From positions 28,558,308-28,622,307 of the forward strand of contig NC_061867.1 in assembly GCF_907164915.1 (NCBI RefSeq): a stretch of DNA of 64,000 nucleotides. Direction: 5' to 3'. Of the stretch, positions 1-13,446 are shown one piece after another. The stretch comes from Impatiens glandulifera (lineage: Eukaryota > Streptophyta > Magnoliopsida > Ericales > Balsaminaceae). The notes below the pieces were generated by a model. That model was given only the letters and a program-made list of their open reading frames with translations. It did not search any database and was not told the origin of the DNA. Within the stretch, counting starts at the first letter, position 1. Every line of letters begins with the position of its first letter. Both the position numbers and the translations under genes were made by a program.

Positions 1-1791
1 ATGGATTTGGTTAAATCGTATAAAACCGATTTCATGTACCTATAGAGAGATAAGTTTTTGGTAAATTTTTATAAAAACGATGTCATGTACCTATCAATAG
101 ATAATGTTTTTGGTTGAATCGTATAAAAACAATGTCAAATACTTATCAAAATATAGGATTTTTATCAAATCGTATAAATTTTTTATCATGTACCTATCGA
201 GAGATATGGATTTGGTTAAATCATATAAAACCGATTTCATGTACCTATGGAGAGATATGTTTTTTGTTTAATTATATAAACACCATGTCATGTACCTATC
301 GAGAGATAAGTTTTAGGTAGTTTCATATAAAAATGATTATGTACCTATCGAGAGATAAGTTTTAGGTAGTTTCATATAAAAATGATTATGTACCTATCAA
401 TAGATAAAGTTTTTGGTTGAATCGTATAAAAACAATGTCAAATACTTATCAAAATGTAGTATTTTATTATCAAATCGTATAAATTTTTTATCATGTACCT
501 ATCGAGTTATAGAGTTTTTGGTTAAGTCTTAAAAAATGTTGTCATGTAATTAATTAAAGAAAGAATTTTTGGTTGATTCATATAAACATAATGTCATGTA
601 CCTATCGAGAGATAATGTTTTTGGTTGAATCGTATAAAAATGATGGCATGAACCTATCGAGAGGTAATGTTTTTGGTTGAATCATATGAAAACAATGTCA
701 TGTACCTATGAAGGGATAGGGTTTTTGGTTTAATTGTATTTAAAGAAAGTCATGTACCTATCAAGAGATAGAGTTTTTTATTGAATCATATAAAAAATGT
801 TAAGTAACTATCGAAGGAAAGTATTTAGAGTTGATTCATATATACTTGATGTCATGTACCTATCGAGAGATAATGTTTTTGGTTGAATCATATAAAAACA
901 ATATCATGTACATATCTCAAGATATGGTTTTGGATGAATCGTATAAAAACTATATCATGTACCTATCGAGAGATATGGATTTGGTTAAATCATATAAAAC
1001 CGATTTCATGTACCTATGGAGAGATAGGTTTTTTGTTTATTTATATAAACACCATGTCATGTACCTATCGAGAGATAAGTTTTAGGTAGATTCATATAAA
1101 AACGATTATGTACCTATCAATAGATAAAGGGTTTTTGGTTGATTCATATAAACATAATGTCATGTACCTATCGAGAGATAGGGTTTTTGGTTGAATCGTA
1201 TATAAATGATGGCATGAACCTATCGAGAGATAAAGTTTTTGGTTGAATCATATAAAAAAGACGTCATGTACCTATGAAGGGATAAGGTTTTTGATTGAAT
1301 TGTATTTAAAGAAAGTCTTGTACCTATCAAGAGATAGAGTTTTTCATTGAATCATATAAAAACAATGTCATGTAACTATCGAAGGAAAGGATTTTTAGAT
1401 TATTCATATAAACATGATATCATGTACCTATCGAGAGATAAAGTTTTTGATTGAATTGTATAAAAACGATATCATGTACCTATCACAAGATATGGTTTTG
1501 GTTGAATCGTATAAAAATTATATCATGTACCTCTCGAGAGATATGGATTTGGTTAAATTGTATAAAAACAATGTCATGTTCCTATGGAGAAATAGGTTTT
1601 TTGTTTAATTATACGAACACCATGTCATGTAACTATCGAGAAATAGGTTTTTGGTAGATTCATATATCAACGATGTCTTATCAATAGATAATGTTTTTGG
1701 TTGAATCGTATAAAAACAATGTAAAATACTTATCAAAATGTAGGATTTTTTTATCAAATCGTATAAAACTTTTATCATGTATGTTAGGATC
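1..1791 (+). repeat. 51-52 bp satellite array, left block
   Basis: Head-to-tail copies of an AT-rich monomer recognised by the core TCATGTACCTATCGAGAGAT, followed by a T-rich stretch (GTTTTTGGTTGAATC) and TATAAAAAC. Successive cores lie 51 or 52 bp apart. A 51-bp period equals 17 codons, so long spurious reading frames arise; I see no sign that they are genes. The monomer types are the same as in the blocks to the right, but their order is less regular: the stretch between about 846 and 1414 has fewer monomers than the full 14-monomer unit. The window begins inside the array, so its left end is not visible. Confidence 0.93.
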
Positions 1792-2167
1792 TAGGTAGCC
1801 GCTGGAGGACCGGGGGTTGGACCGGTTAGAGGTTCTCACTCGAAGGGTGGTGGTTAATCCGGTTAGAGATTAACACCGGGGTTTCAATACTACACAACCT
1901 GTCACAAACCCTTGAACTAGGTTCAAGCGCGGAAGAGGTTTGCTTTCAGGTTGAAGCAGCACACTTGTTTGATGGACAAGGCCGGTTTCGGATGATGGAG
2001 TTTTGAAAATGGTGGGTCGGTTTTGGTAATCTGGAAATTCGGTATGGATAGTATAGAGTCGGTTTAGAGCGGTGTAGTTGAGTTAATCGGTTAGACAATA
2101 GAGACGGAAGAAAGTAAATAACAAGATAGATTTTATGGATGTTCAGAGATAAAACTCCTACGTCACC

Positions 2168-2192
2168 CCTTCCTCTCGAAACCGCGAGAAGG
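2168..2192 (-). promoter_or_regulatory. Conserved LTR leader hairpin
   Basis: On the minus strand CCTTCTCG, a six-base loop CGGTTT, and CGAGAGGAAGG form a stem, immediately followed by GGGTGACG. The same structure with changed stem bases occurs in other LTRs of the window, for example 8915-8937, 51297-51318, 52743-52764, 56381-56405 and 57599-57622. The role is unknown; it lies between the TATA box and the end of the LTR, so it would be in the transcript. Confidence 0.6.
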
Positions 2193-2354
2193 ATATTCAC
2201 TAAGGAATACAAGTACAATCCGATCGAGACTTATTTCCTGCTCGATAACACTCTTACAATTTACACCGAAACTGTAAAACACACTTGTAGTAAATACTCT
2301 TAGCGTTTCACTTATCCCACTGTGTGTCCCGCATTTACTATTCTTCAACTGCCC

Positions 2355-2362
2355 CTTTTATA
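2355..2362 (-). promoter_or_regulatory. TATA box of the solo LTR
   Basis: TATAAAAG on the minus strand, in the context ACCTATAAAAGGGGC. The upstream block CCAACGGTCATATTTC is conserved in related LTRs. A start site roughly 25-30 bp downstream on the minus strand is inferred, not seen. Confidence 0.6.
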
Positions 2363-3048
2363 GGTGAAATATGCCAACGGTCATATTTCACTACGTTGAA
2401 TCTGATTGGCTGAGCAGAGGTGCAGTAATTCAGTGTTTCAGAGATTCAGACCTGCGGTCGTTTCCTCAGACCTGATGGTCAACCTCAGACCTGGCATTCT
2501 GTCTCAGACCTGGCGGTCTGTTCTTCCGGTATGTAAGACAAACCTGCCGGGTTAGTCTTTTACTTGATGTAGGCACTGTCTGTTGGACAGTTGTCTGTAC
2601 TTGGAAGATCTTCTTTTTGACATATCCCGAAGTGGAAAGATCCGGTAGTACTGTCTTCTGCAGCCTACAGTCTTTCCTCAGACTTGCATGGATATGGAAG
2701 TGTTCAGTCTGTTCCTTTGGTATCATTCTCAACAGATACCCGAATTGTCTTCTTGTACTGGTCGGCCACTTGACTTAACCCGATCGCTTCCGGTATGGGT
2801 GATATAACCGGACTTCTTCTGGTTATTCCTTTGCCTTGTGGCTGATCGGCTGTGTGATGATTCCGGTTTTAAGCTTTGGCCGATCTTTTCTTTGTGCGGT
2901 CGTGTTCCGAGTATTCTTGGTTGGTTTAGTAGCTTGACCGGCTAGTTTTCTTAGCCGGTTCTTTTGTTTATCCTGTCCGGTTCCTTGTTCCTGCATGGAA
3001 AGTTAATTTAAGTTAGGTTTATTTGAACCGGTCTGATTTTATCTAACA

Positions 3049-6000
3049 ATGTACCTATCTAGTGATAGAGTTTTTGGTTAAATCTTAAAAAATGTTGTCA
3101 TGTAACTAATTAAAGAAAGGGTTTTTGGTTGATTCATATAAACATAATGTCATGTACCTATCGAGAGATATGGTTTTTGGTTGAATCATATAAAAATGAT
3201 GGCATGAACCTATCGAGAGATAAAGTTTATGTTGAATCATATAAAAACGATGTCATATACATATGAAGGGATAGGGTTTTCGGTTGAATTGTATTTGAAT
3301 AAAGTCATGTACCTATCAAGAGATAAAGTTTTTGTTTGAATTATATAAAAATAATGTCAAGTAACTATCGAAGGAAAGGATTTTTAGTTAATTTATATAA
3401 ACATGATGTCATGTACCTATCGAGAGATAATATTTTTGGTTGAATCTTATAAAAACGATATCATGTACCTATCTCAAGATATGGTTTTGGTTGAATCATA
3501 TAAAAATTATATCATGTACCTATCGAGAGATATGGATTTGGTTAAATCATATAAAACCGATTTCATGTACATATGGAGAGATAGGTTTTTGGTTTAATTA
3601 TATAAACACCATGTCATGTACCTATCGAGAGATAAGTTTTAGGTAGATTCATATAAAAACGATTATGTACCTATCAATAGATAAAGTTTTTGGTTGAATC
3701 GTATAAAAATAATGTCAAATACTTATCAAAATGTAGTATTTTTTATCAAATCGTATAAATTTTTTATCATGTACCTATCGAGTGATAGAGTTTTTGGCTA
3801 AATCTAAAAAAATGTTGTCATGTAACTAATTAGAGAAAGGGTTTTTGGTTGATTCATATAAACATAATGTCATGTACCTATCGAGAGATATGGTTTTTGG
3901 TTGAATCATATAAAAATGATGGCATGAACCTATCGAGAGATAAAGTTTAAGTTGAATCATATAAAAACGATGTCATGTACATATGAAGGGATAGGGTTTT
4001 CGGTTGAATTGTATTTGAATAAAGTCATGTACCTATCAAGAGATAGAGTTTTTGGTTAAATCATATAAAAATAATGTCAAGTAACTATCGAATGAAAGGA
4101 TTTTTAGTTTATTTTAATAAACATGATTTCATGTACCTATCGAGAGATAATGTTTTTGGTTGAATCGTATAAAAACGATATCATGTACCTATCTCAAGAT
4201 ATGGTTTTGGTTGAATCGTATAAAAACTACATCATGTACCTATCGAGAGATATGGATTTAGTTAAATCATATAAAACCGATTTCATGTACCTATGGAGAG
4301 ATAGGTTTTTTGTTTAATTATATAAACACCATGTCATGTACATATCGAGAGATAAGTTTTAGGTAGATTCATATAAAAACGATTATGTACCTATAAATAG
4401 ATAAAGTTTTTGGTTGAATCGTATAAAAACAATGTCAAATACTTATCAAAATGTAGTATTTTTTTATCAAATCGTATAAATTTTTTATCATGTACCTATC
4501 GAGTGATAGAGTTTTTGGCTAAATCTAAAAAAATGTTGTCATGTAACTAATTAGAGAAAGGGTTTTTGGTTGATTCATATAAACATAATGTCATGTACCT
4601 ATCGAGAGATATGGTTTTTGGTTAAATCATATAAAAATGATGGCATGAACCTATCGAGAGATAAAGTTTATGTTGAATCATATAAAAATGATGTCATGTA
4701 CATAGGAAGGAATAGGGTTTTCGGATGAATTGTATTTGAATAAAGTTAAGTACCTATCAAGAGATAGAGTTTTTGGTTGAATCATATAAAAATAATGTCA
4801 ATTAACCATGGAAGGAAAGGATTTTTAGTTTATTTATATAAACATGATGTCATGTACCTATCGAGAGATAATGTTTTTGGTTGAATCGTATAAAAACGAT
4901 ATCATGTACCTATCTCAAGATGTGGTTTTGGTTGAATCGTATAAAAACGATATCATGTACCTATCTCAAGATATGGTTTTGGTTGAATCGTATAAAAATT
5001 ATATCATGTACCTATCGAGAGATATGGATTTGGTTAAATCATATAAAACCGATTTCATGTACCTATGGAGAGATAGGTTTTTTGTTTAATTATATAAACA
5101 CCATGTCATGTACCTATCGAGAGATAAGTTTTAGGTAGATTCATATAAAAACGATTATGTACCTATCAATAGATAAAGCTTTTGGTTGAATCGTATAAAA
5201 ACAATGTCAAATACTTATCAAAATATAGTATTTTTTTATCAAATCGTATAAATTTTTTATCATGTACCTATCTAGTGATAGAGTTTTTGGTTAAGTCTTA
5301 AAAAATGTTGTCATGTAACTAATTAAAGAAAGAGTTTTTGGTTGATTCATATAAACATAATGACATGTACCTATCGAGAGATAGGGTTTTCGGTTGAATT
5401 GTATAAAAATGATGGCATGAACCTATCGAGAGATAAAGTTTTTGGTTGAATCATATGAAAACGATGTCATGTATCTATGAAGGGATAGGGTTTTTGGTTT
5501 AATTGTATTTAAAGAAAGTCATGTACCTATCAAGAGATAGAGTTTTTTGTTGAATCATATAAAAAATGTCAAGTAACTATCGAAGGAAAGGATTTAGAGT
5601 TGATTCAAATATACATGATGTCATGTACCTATCGAGAGATAATGTTTTTGGTTGAATCATATAAAAGCGATATCATGTACGTATCTCAAGATATGGTTTT
5701 GGTTGAATCATTTAAAAGTTATATCATGTACATATCGAGAGATATGGATTTGGTTAAATCGTATAAAAACGATGTCATGTACATATGGAGAGATAGGTTT
5801 TTTGTTTAATAATATAAACACAATGTCATGTACCTATCGAGTGATAGTTTTTTGGTAGATTCATATAACAACGATCTCATATACCTATCAATAAATAATG
5901 TTTTTGGTCTAATCATATAAAAACAATGTCAAATACTTATCAAAATATAGGATTTTTATCAAATCGTATAAAATTGGTATCATGTACCTATCTAGTGATA

Positions 6001-8071
6001 GAGTTTTTCGTTAAATCTTAAAAAATGTTGTCATGTAACTAATTAATGAAAGTGTTTTTGGTTGATTCATATAAACATAATGTCATGTACCTATCGAGAG
6101 ATAGGGTTTTTGGTTGAATCATATATAAATGATGGCATGAACCTATCGAGAGATAATGTTTTTGGTTGAATCATATAAAAAAGATGTCATGTACCTATGA
6201 AGGGATAGGGTTTTTTGTTGAATTGTATTTAAAGAAAGTCTTGTACCTATCAATAGATAAAATTTTTGGTTGAATCGTATAAAAACAATGTCATGTAACT
6301 ATCGAAGAAAAGGATTTTTAGTTGATTCATATAAACATGATGTCATGTACCTATCGAGAGATAAAGTTTTTGGATGAATCGTATAAAAACGATATCATGT
6401 ACCTATCTAAAGATATGGTTTTGGTTGAATCGTATAATAATTATATCATGTACATATCGAGAGATACGGATTTGGTTAAATCGTATAAAAACAATGTCAT
6501 GTTCCTATGGAGAAATAGGTTTTTTGTTTAATTATATGAACACCATGTCATGTAACTATCGAGAAATAGGTTTTTAGTAGATTCATATATCAACGATGTC
6601 ATATACCTATCAATAAATAATGTTTTTGGTTGAATCGTATAAAAACAATGTATAATACTTATCAAAATGTAGGATTTTTTTATCAAATCGTATAAAACTT
6701 ATATCATGTACCTATCTAGTGATAGAGTTTTTGATTAAATCGTAAAAAATGTTGTCATGTAACTAATTAAAGAAATGGTTTTTGGTTGATTCATATAAAC
6801 ATAATGTCATGTACCTATCGAGAGATATGGTTTTTGGTTGAATCATATAAAAATAATGGCATGAACCTATCGAGAGATAAAGTTTATGTTTAATCTTATA
6901 AAAACGATGTCATGTACATATGAAGGGATAGGGTTTTCGGTTGAATTCTATTTGAATAAAGTCTTGTACCTATCAAGAGATAAAGTTTTTGGTTGAATCA
7001 TATAAAAATAATGTCAAGTAACTATCGAAGGAAAGGATTTTTAGTTGATATATATAAACATGATGTCATGTACCTATCGAGAGATAATGTTTTTTGTTGA
7101 GTCGTATAAAAACGATATCATGTACCTATCTCAAGATATGGTTTTAGTTGAATCGTATATAAATTATATCATGTACCTATCGAGAGATATGGATTTGGTT
7201 AAATCATATAAAACCGATTTCATGTACCTATGGAGAGATAGGTTTTTTGTTTAATTATATAAACACCATGTCATGTACCTATCGAGAGATAAGTTTTAGG
7301 TAGATTCATATAAAAACGATTCTGTACCTATCAATAGATAAAGTTTTTGGTTGAATCGTGTAAAAACAATGCCAAATACTTATCAAAATGTAGTATTTTT
7401 TTATCAAATCGTATAAATTTTTTATCATGTACATATCGAGTGATAGAGTTTTTGGTTAAATCTTAAATTTTTTTGTCATTTAACTAATTAAAGAAAGGGT
7501 TTTTGGTTGATTCATATAAACATAATGTCATTTACCTATCGAGAGATATGGTTTTTGGTTGAATCATATAAAAATGATGGCATGATCCTATCGAGAGATA
7601 AAGTTTATGTTGAATCATATAAAAATGATGTCATGTACATATGAAGGGATAGGATTTTTGGTTGAATTGTATTTAAAGAAAGTCTTGTACCTATCAAGAG
7701 ATAGAGCTTTTCGTTGAATCATATAAAAACAATGTCATGTAACTATCGAAGGAAATGATTTTTAGTTGATTCATATAAACATGATGTCATGTACCTATTG
7801 AGAGATAATGTTTTTGATTGAATCGTATAAAAACAATATCATGTACCTATCTCAAGATATGGTTTTGGTTGAATCGTATAAATATTATATCATGTACCTA
7901 TCGAGAGATATGGATTTGGTTAAATCGTATAAAAACAATTTCATGTACCTATGGAGAGATAGGTTTTTTGTTTAATTATATAAACACCATGTCATGTACT
8001 TATCGAGAGATAGGTTTTTGGTGGATTCATATAAAAACGATGTCATATACCTATCAATATATAATGTTTTT
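3049..8071 (+). repeat. Satellite array with 14-monomer (721 bp) higher-order repeat
   Basis: The 51-52 bp satellite continues. The same distinctive monomer (CATGATGTCATGTACC preceding a CGAGAGATAA form) recurs at about 3403, 4123, 4844, 5615, 6337, 7060 and 7781, spacings of 720-723 bp apart from one of 771. The long spacing is explained by one extra monomer: two near-identical CTCAAGAT monomers stand side by side around 4902-5003. Fourteen monomer types can be told apart in order, for example those with CTCAAGATATGG, TGGAGAGATAGG, AACTAATTAAAGAAAGG and GAAGGGATAGG. This is a true higher-order repeat. No gene is seen. Confidence 0.92.
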
Positions 8072-9105
8072 AACAAGCTTGGTTTTATATAAAGCGTTTT
8101 CATTATTTTAACAAGTTCGGTTTTACATGAAGCGCTTCTTGTATTTGAACTAGTTCGATTTTATATGAAGTGCTTCCGGTATTTTAACCAGTTCGATTTT
8201 ATATGAAGCGCTTCCGGTATTTTAACCAGTTCCACTTTTGTGAGGCATTTCCGGATCTTGATCAAATTCAGTATTTGATCAAGCATCCGAAATCCCTCTC
8301 CAGCGCATCAACTCTATCTGTTATTGGTAGTCGGACATAGCAGCTAAGCTAAACCTATAGAAGACGACCACATGCCAAACTAATTCAAACTTCATGTGAT
8401 GTATGTTCCCAGTACACCATGATCCCTTAAAGAATATTCAGCTTACTACCATGATCTAGTATATTCACGATCAAACGCATATTCTTTGATGTACTACCCT
8501 GGCATACATCCAACCTAATAGTACACGTATCAGTTGAAGAAAATTTGTTCATTGAGGATTTATCTATTTAAGAAGAAGTTGGAGGACAATTTGCAACATT
8601 GGTCTCTCGCTCTAAGGCTCTTGCATTACTACTAATCTCTATTGCTTTCACGAGTCTTAAGCATTTCTGTGTGGAGTTTCTATCAAGCGCTCAAATTCTC
8701 AAGCTCTAAAAGTCTACAAGTTTACTAGATCATTAAGTTGTATTACATTCATGGTTATTTATGTATGAGATTCAGTAGTGTAAGTTAAACAGAGGTTGTT
8801 CTGTTTATTAAAGTGTGTTGTGGTAGGAGTTGAATAGCAGGCAGTGTTTAAGTCCTGTGTGTCTGACTAGGTTTGTGTAAGTTTTGTATTCAAACCAAAT
8901 CTTCTATTGAATATCCTTCTCAAGGTTGAGAAAAAGGGGTGACATTAAAGAGTTTGCTCCAAAGATCCATAAACAAACTTTGTGTCTTGTGTTATTTACA
9001 TTTCGAATCTTCCTACCCTTTATATGTCGCTTCAAGTCTAAAAAAACGTTCCGCACTTGACATTTTTCAAGAGTTTGTGAAACTTGCGAAGAATAGAAAT
9101 ATATG
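8072..9105 (+). mobile_element. Truncated copia-type LTR embedded in satellite, copy 1
   Basis: Non-satellite DNA with plus-strand LTR traits: a TATA-like CTATTTAAG (8564-8572), the leader hairpin (8915-8937) followed by GGGGTGAC, the CATCCATAAAC-like block, CCGCACTTGAC, and GTGAAACTTGCGAAGAATAGAAA near the end. The left part carries about four copies of a 38-bp repeat (ATTTTAACCAGTTCG with GAAGCGCTTCCGG, 8080-8235). There is no TG start, no primer site and no target-site duplication. Both ends run straight into satellite, so the piece was captured rather than cleanly inserted. Confidence 0.75.
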
Positions 9106-12100
9106 TAGTATTTTTTATCAAATCGTATAAATTTTTTATCATGTACCTATCGAGTTATAGAGTTTTTAGTTGATTCATATAAACATGATGTCATGTACCT
9201 ATCGAGAGATAATGTTTTTGGTTGAATCGTATAAAAACGATATCATGTACCTATCTCAAGATGTGGTTTTGGTTGAATCGTATAAAAACGATATCATGTA
9301 CCTATCTCAAGATATGGTTTTGGTTGAATCGTATAAAAATTATATCATGTACCTATCGAGAGATATGGATTTGGTTAAATCATATAAAACCGATTTCATG
9401 TACCTATGGAGAGATAGGTTTTTTGTTTAATTATATAAACACCATGTCATGTACCTATCGAGAGATAAGTTTTAGGTAGATTCATATAAAAACGATTATG
9501 TACCTATCAATAGATAAAGCTTTTGGTTGAATCGTATAAAAACAATGTCAAATACTTATCAAAATATAGTATTTTTTTATCAAATCGTATAAATTTTTTA
9601 TCATGCACCTATCTAGTGATAGAGTTTTTGGTTAAGTCTTAAAAAATGTTGTCATGTAACTAATTAAAGAAAGAGTTTTTGGTTGATTCATATAAACATA
9701 ATGACATGTACCTATCGAGAGATAGGGTTTTCGGTTGAATTGTATAAAAATGATGGCATGAACCTATCGAGAGATAAAGTTTTTGGTTGAATCATATGAA
9801 AACGATGTCATGTATCTATGAAGGGATAGGGTTTTTGGTTTAATTGTATTTAAAGAAAGTCATGTACCTATCAAGAGATAGAGTTTTTTGTTGAATCATA
9901 TAAAAAATGTCAAGTAACTATCGAAGGAAAGGATTTAGAGTTGATTCAAATATACATGATGTCATGTACCTATCGAGAGATAATGTTTTTGGTTGAATCA
10001 TATAAAAGCGATATCATGTACGTATCTCAAGATATGGTTTTGGTTGAATCATTTAAAAGTTATATCATGTACATATCGAGAGATATGGATTTGGTTAAAT
10101 CGTATAAAAACGATGTCATGTACATATGGAGAGATAGGTTTTTTGTTTAATAATATAAACACAATGTCATGTACCTATCGAGTGATAGTTTTTTGGTAGA
10201 TTCATATAACAACGATCTCATATACCTATCAATAAATAATGTTTTTGGTCTAATCATATAAAAACAATGTCAAATACTTATCAAAATATAGGATTTTTAT
10301 CAAATCGTATAAAATTGGTATCATGTACCTATCTAGTGATAGAGTTTTTCGTTAAATCTTAAAAAATGTTGTCATGTAACTAATTAATGAAAGTGTTTTT
10401 GGTTGATTCATATAAACATAATGTCATGTACCTATCGAGAGATAGGGTTTTTGGTTGAATCATATATAAATGATGGCATGAACCTATCGAGAGATAATGT
10501 TTTTGGTTGAATCATATAAAAAAGATGTCATGTACCTATGAAGGGATAGGGTTTTTTGTTGAATTGTATTTAAAGAAAGTCTTGTACCTATCAATAGATA
10601 AAATTTTTGGTTGAATCGTATAAAAACAATGTCATGTAACTATCGAAGAAAAGGATTTTTAGTTGATTCATATAAACATGATGTCATGTACCTATCGAGA
10701 GATAATGTTTTTGGATGAATCGTATAAAAACGATATCATGTACCTATCTAAAGATATGGTTTTGGTTGAATCGTATAATAATTATATCATGTACATATCG
10801 AGAGATACGGATTTGGTTAAATCGTATAAAAACAATGTCATGTTCCTATGGAGAAATAGGTTTTTTGTTTAATTATATGAACACCATGTCATGTAACTAT
10901 CGAGAAATAGGTTTTTAGTAGATTCATATATCAACGATGTCATATACCTATCAATAAATAATGTTTTTGGTTGAATCGTATAAAAACAATGTAATATACT
11001 TATCAAAATGTAGGATTTTTTTATCAAATCGTATAAAACTTATATCATGTACCTATCTAGTGATAGAGTTTTTGATTAAATCGTAAAAAATGTTGTCATG
11101 TAACTAATTAAAGAAAGGGTTTTTGGTTGATTCATATAAACATAATGTCATGTACCTATCGAGAGATATGGTTTTTGGTTGAATCATATAAAAATAATGG
11201 CATGAACCTATCGAGAGATAAAGTTTATGTTTAATCTTATAAAAACGATGTCATGTACATATGAAGGGATAGGGTTTTCGGTTGAATTGTATTTAAATAA
11301 AGTCTTGTACCTATCAAGAGATAAAGTTTTTGGTTGAATCATATAAAAATAATGTCAAGTAACTATCGAAGGAAAGGATTTTTAGTTGATATATATAAAC
11401 ATGATGTCATGTACCTATCGAGAGATAATGTTTTTTGTTGAGTCGTATAAAAACGATATCATGTACCTATCTCAAGATATGGTTTTAGTTGAATCGTATA
11501 TAAATTATATCATGTACCTATCGAGAGATATGGATTTGGTTAAATCATATAAAACCGATTTCATGTACCTATGGAGAGATAGGTTTTTTGTTTAATTATA
11601 TAAACACCATGTCATGTACCTATCGAGAGATAAGTTTTAGGTAGATTCATATAAAAACGATTCTGTACCTATCAATAGATAAAGTTTTTGGTTGAATCGT
11701 GTAAAAACAATGCCAAATACTTATCAAAATGTAGTATTTTTTTATCAAATCGTATAAATTTTTTATCATGTACATATCGAGTGATAGAGTTTTTGGTTAA
11801 ATCTTAAATTTTTTTGTCATTTAACTAATTAAAGAAAGGGTTTTTGGTTGATTCATATAAACATAATGTCATTTACCTATCGAGAGATATGGTTTTTGGT
11901 TGAATCATATAAAAATGATGGCATGATCCTATCGAGAGATAAAGTTTATGTTGAATCATATAAAAATGATGTCATGTACATATGAAGGGATAGGATTTTT
12001 GGTTGAATTGTATTTAAAGAAAGTCTTGTACCTATCAAGAGATAGAGCTTTTCGTTGAATCATATAAAAACAATGTCATGTAACTATCGAAGGAAATGAT

Positions 12101-12412
12101 TTTTAGTTGATTCATATAAACATGATGTCATGTACCTATTGAGAGATAATGTTTTTGATTGAATCGTATAAAAACAATATCATGTACCTATCTCAAGATA
12201 TGGTTTTGGTTGAATCGTATAAATATTATATCATGTACCTATCGAGAGATATGGATTTGGTTAAATCGTATAAAAACAATTTCATGTACCTATGGAGAGA
12301 TAGGTTTTTTGTTTAATTATATAAACACCATGTCATGTACTTATCGAGAGATAGGTTTTTGGTGGATTCATATAAAAACGATGTCATATACCTATCAATA
12401 TATAATGTTTTT
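9106..12412 (+). repeat. Satellite array, duplicated block
   Basis: Satellite part of the second 4,341-bp unit, with distinctive monomers at about 9185, 9956, 10678, 11401 and 12122, in register with 4844-7781. It includes the same doubled CTCAAGAT monomer (about 9240-9345). No gene is seen. Confidence 0.92.
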
Positions 12413-13446
12413 AACAAGCTTGGTTTTATATAAAGCGTTTTCATTATTTTAACAAGTTCGGTTTTACATGAAGCGCTTCTTGTATTTGAACTAGTTCGAT
12501 TTTATATGAAGTGCTTCCGGTATTTTAACCAGTTCGATTTTATATGAAGCGCTTCCGGTATTTTAACCAGTTCCACTTTTGTGAGGCATTTCCGGATCTT
12601 GATCAAATTCAGTATTTGATCAAGCATCCGAAATCCCTCTCCAGCGCATCAACTCTATCTGTTATTGGTAGTCGGACATAGCAGCTAAGCTAAACCTATA
12701 GAAGACGACCACATGCCAAACTAATTCAAACTTCATGTGATGTATGTTCCCAGTACACCATGATCCCTTAAAGAATATTCAGCTTACTACCATGATCTAG
12801 TATATTCACGATCAAACGCATATTCTTTGATGTACTACCCTGGCATACATCCAACCTAATAGTACACGTGTCAGTTGAAGAAAATTTGTTCATTGAGGAT
12901 TTATCTATTTAAGAAGAAGTTGGAGGACAATTTGCAACATTGGTCTCTCGCTCTAAGGCTCTTGCATTACTACTAATCTCTATTGCTTTCACGAGTCTTA
13001 AGCATTTCTGTGTGGAGTTTCTATCAAGCGCTCAAATTCTCAAGCTCTAAAAGTCTACAAGTTTACTAGATCATTAAGTTGTATTACATTCATGGTTATT
13101 TATGTATGAGATTCAGTAGTGTAAGTTAAACAGAGGTTGTTCTGTTTATTAAAGTGTGTTGTGCTAGGAGTTGAATAGCAGGCAGTGTTTAAGTCCTGTG
13201 TGTCTGACTAGGTTTGTGTAAGTTTTGTATTCAAACCAAATCTTCTATTGAATATCCTTCTCAAGGTTGAGAAAAAGGGGTGACATTAAAGAGTTTGCTC
13301 CAAAGATCCATAAACAAACTTTGTGTCTTGTGTTATTTACATTTCGAATCTTCCTACCCTTTATATGTCGCTTCAAGTCTAAAAAAACGTTCCGCACTTG
13401 ACATTTTTCAAGAGTTTGTGAAACTTGCGAAGAATAGAAATATATG
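12413..13446 (+). mobile_element. Truncated copia-type LTR embedded in satellite, copy 2
   Basis: Near-identical to 8072-9105. It shares two variants (ACACGTGTC and GTGCTAGG) with the copy at 15880-16914 against copy 1. It has the same satellite junctions on both sides as copy 1, so copies 1 and 2 arose by duplication and not by separate insertion. Confidence 0.78.

Larger units (their letters stand above)
1792..3048 (-). mobile_element. Solo copia LTR inserted in the satellite
   Basis: On the minus strand the piece starts TGTTAGATAAA and ends GATCCTAACA, the TG...CA ends of an LTR. It is flanked on both sides by the same 5 bp, ATGTA (1787-1791 and 3049-3053), and removing it rejoins a satellite monomer exactly. 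No internal region, primer site or polypurine tract remains, so it is a solo LTR left by recombination between two LTRs. Inside are a TATA box (2355-2362), the leader hairpin (2168-2192) followed by the conserved GGGTGACGTAGGAG block, and the CTTGAA/TTCAAG inverted repeat (1911-1927). It belongs to the same family as the three LTRs at 54789-58314. Confidence 0.93.

Noticed and set aside
8072..9105. Three independent LTR insertions at 8072, 12413 and 15880
   Set aside because: Identical left junctions with satellite and absence of target-site duplications fit co-duplication and not repeated insertion.
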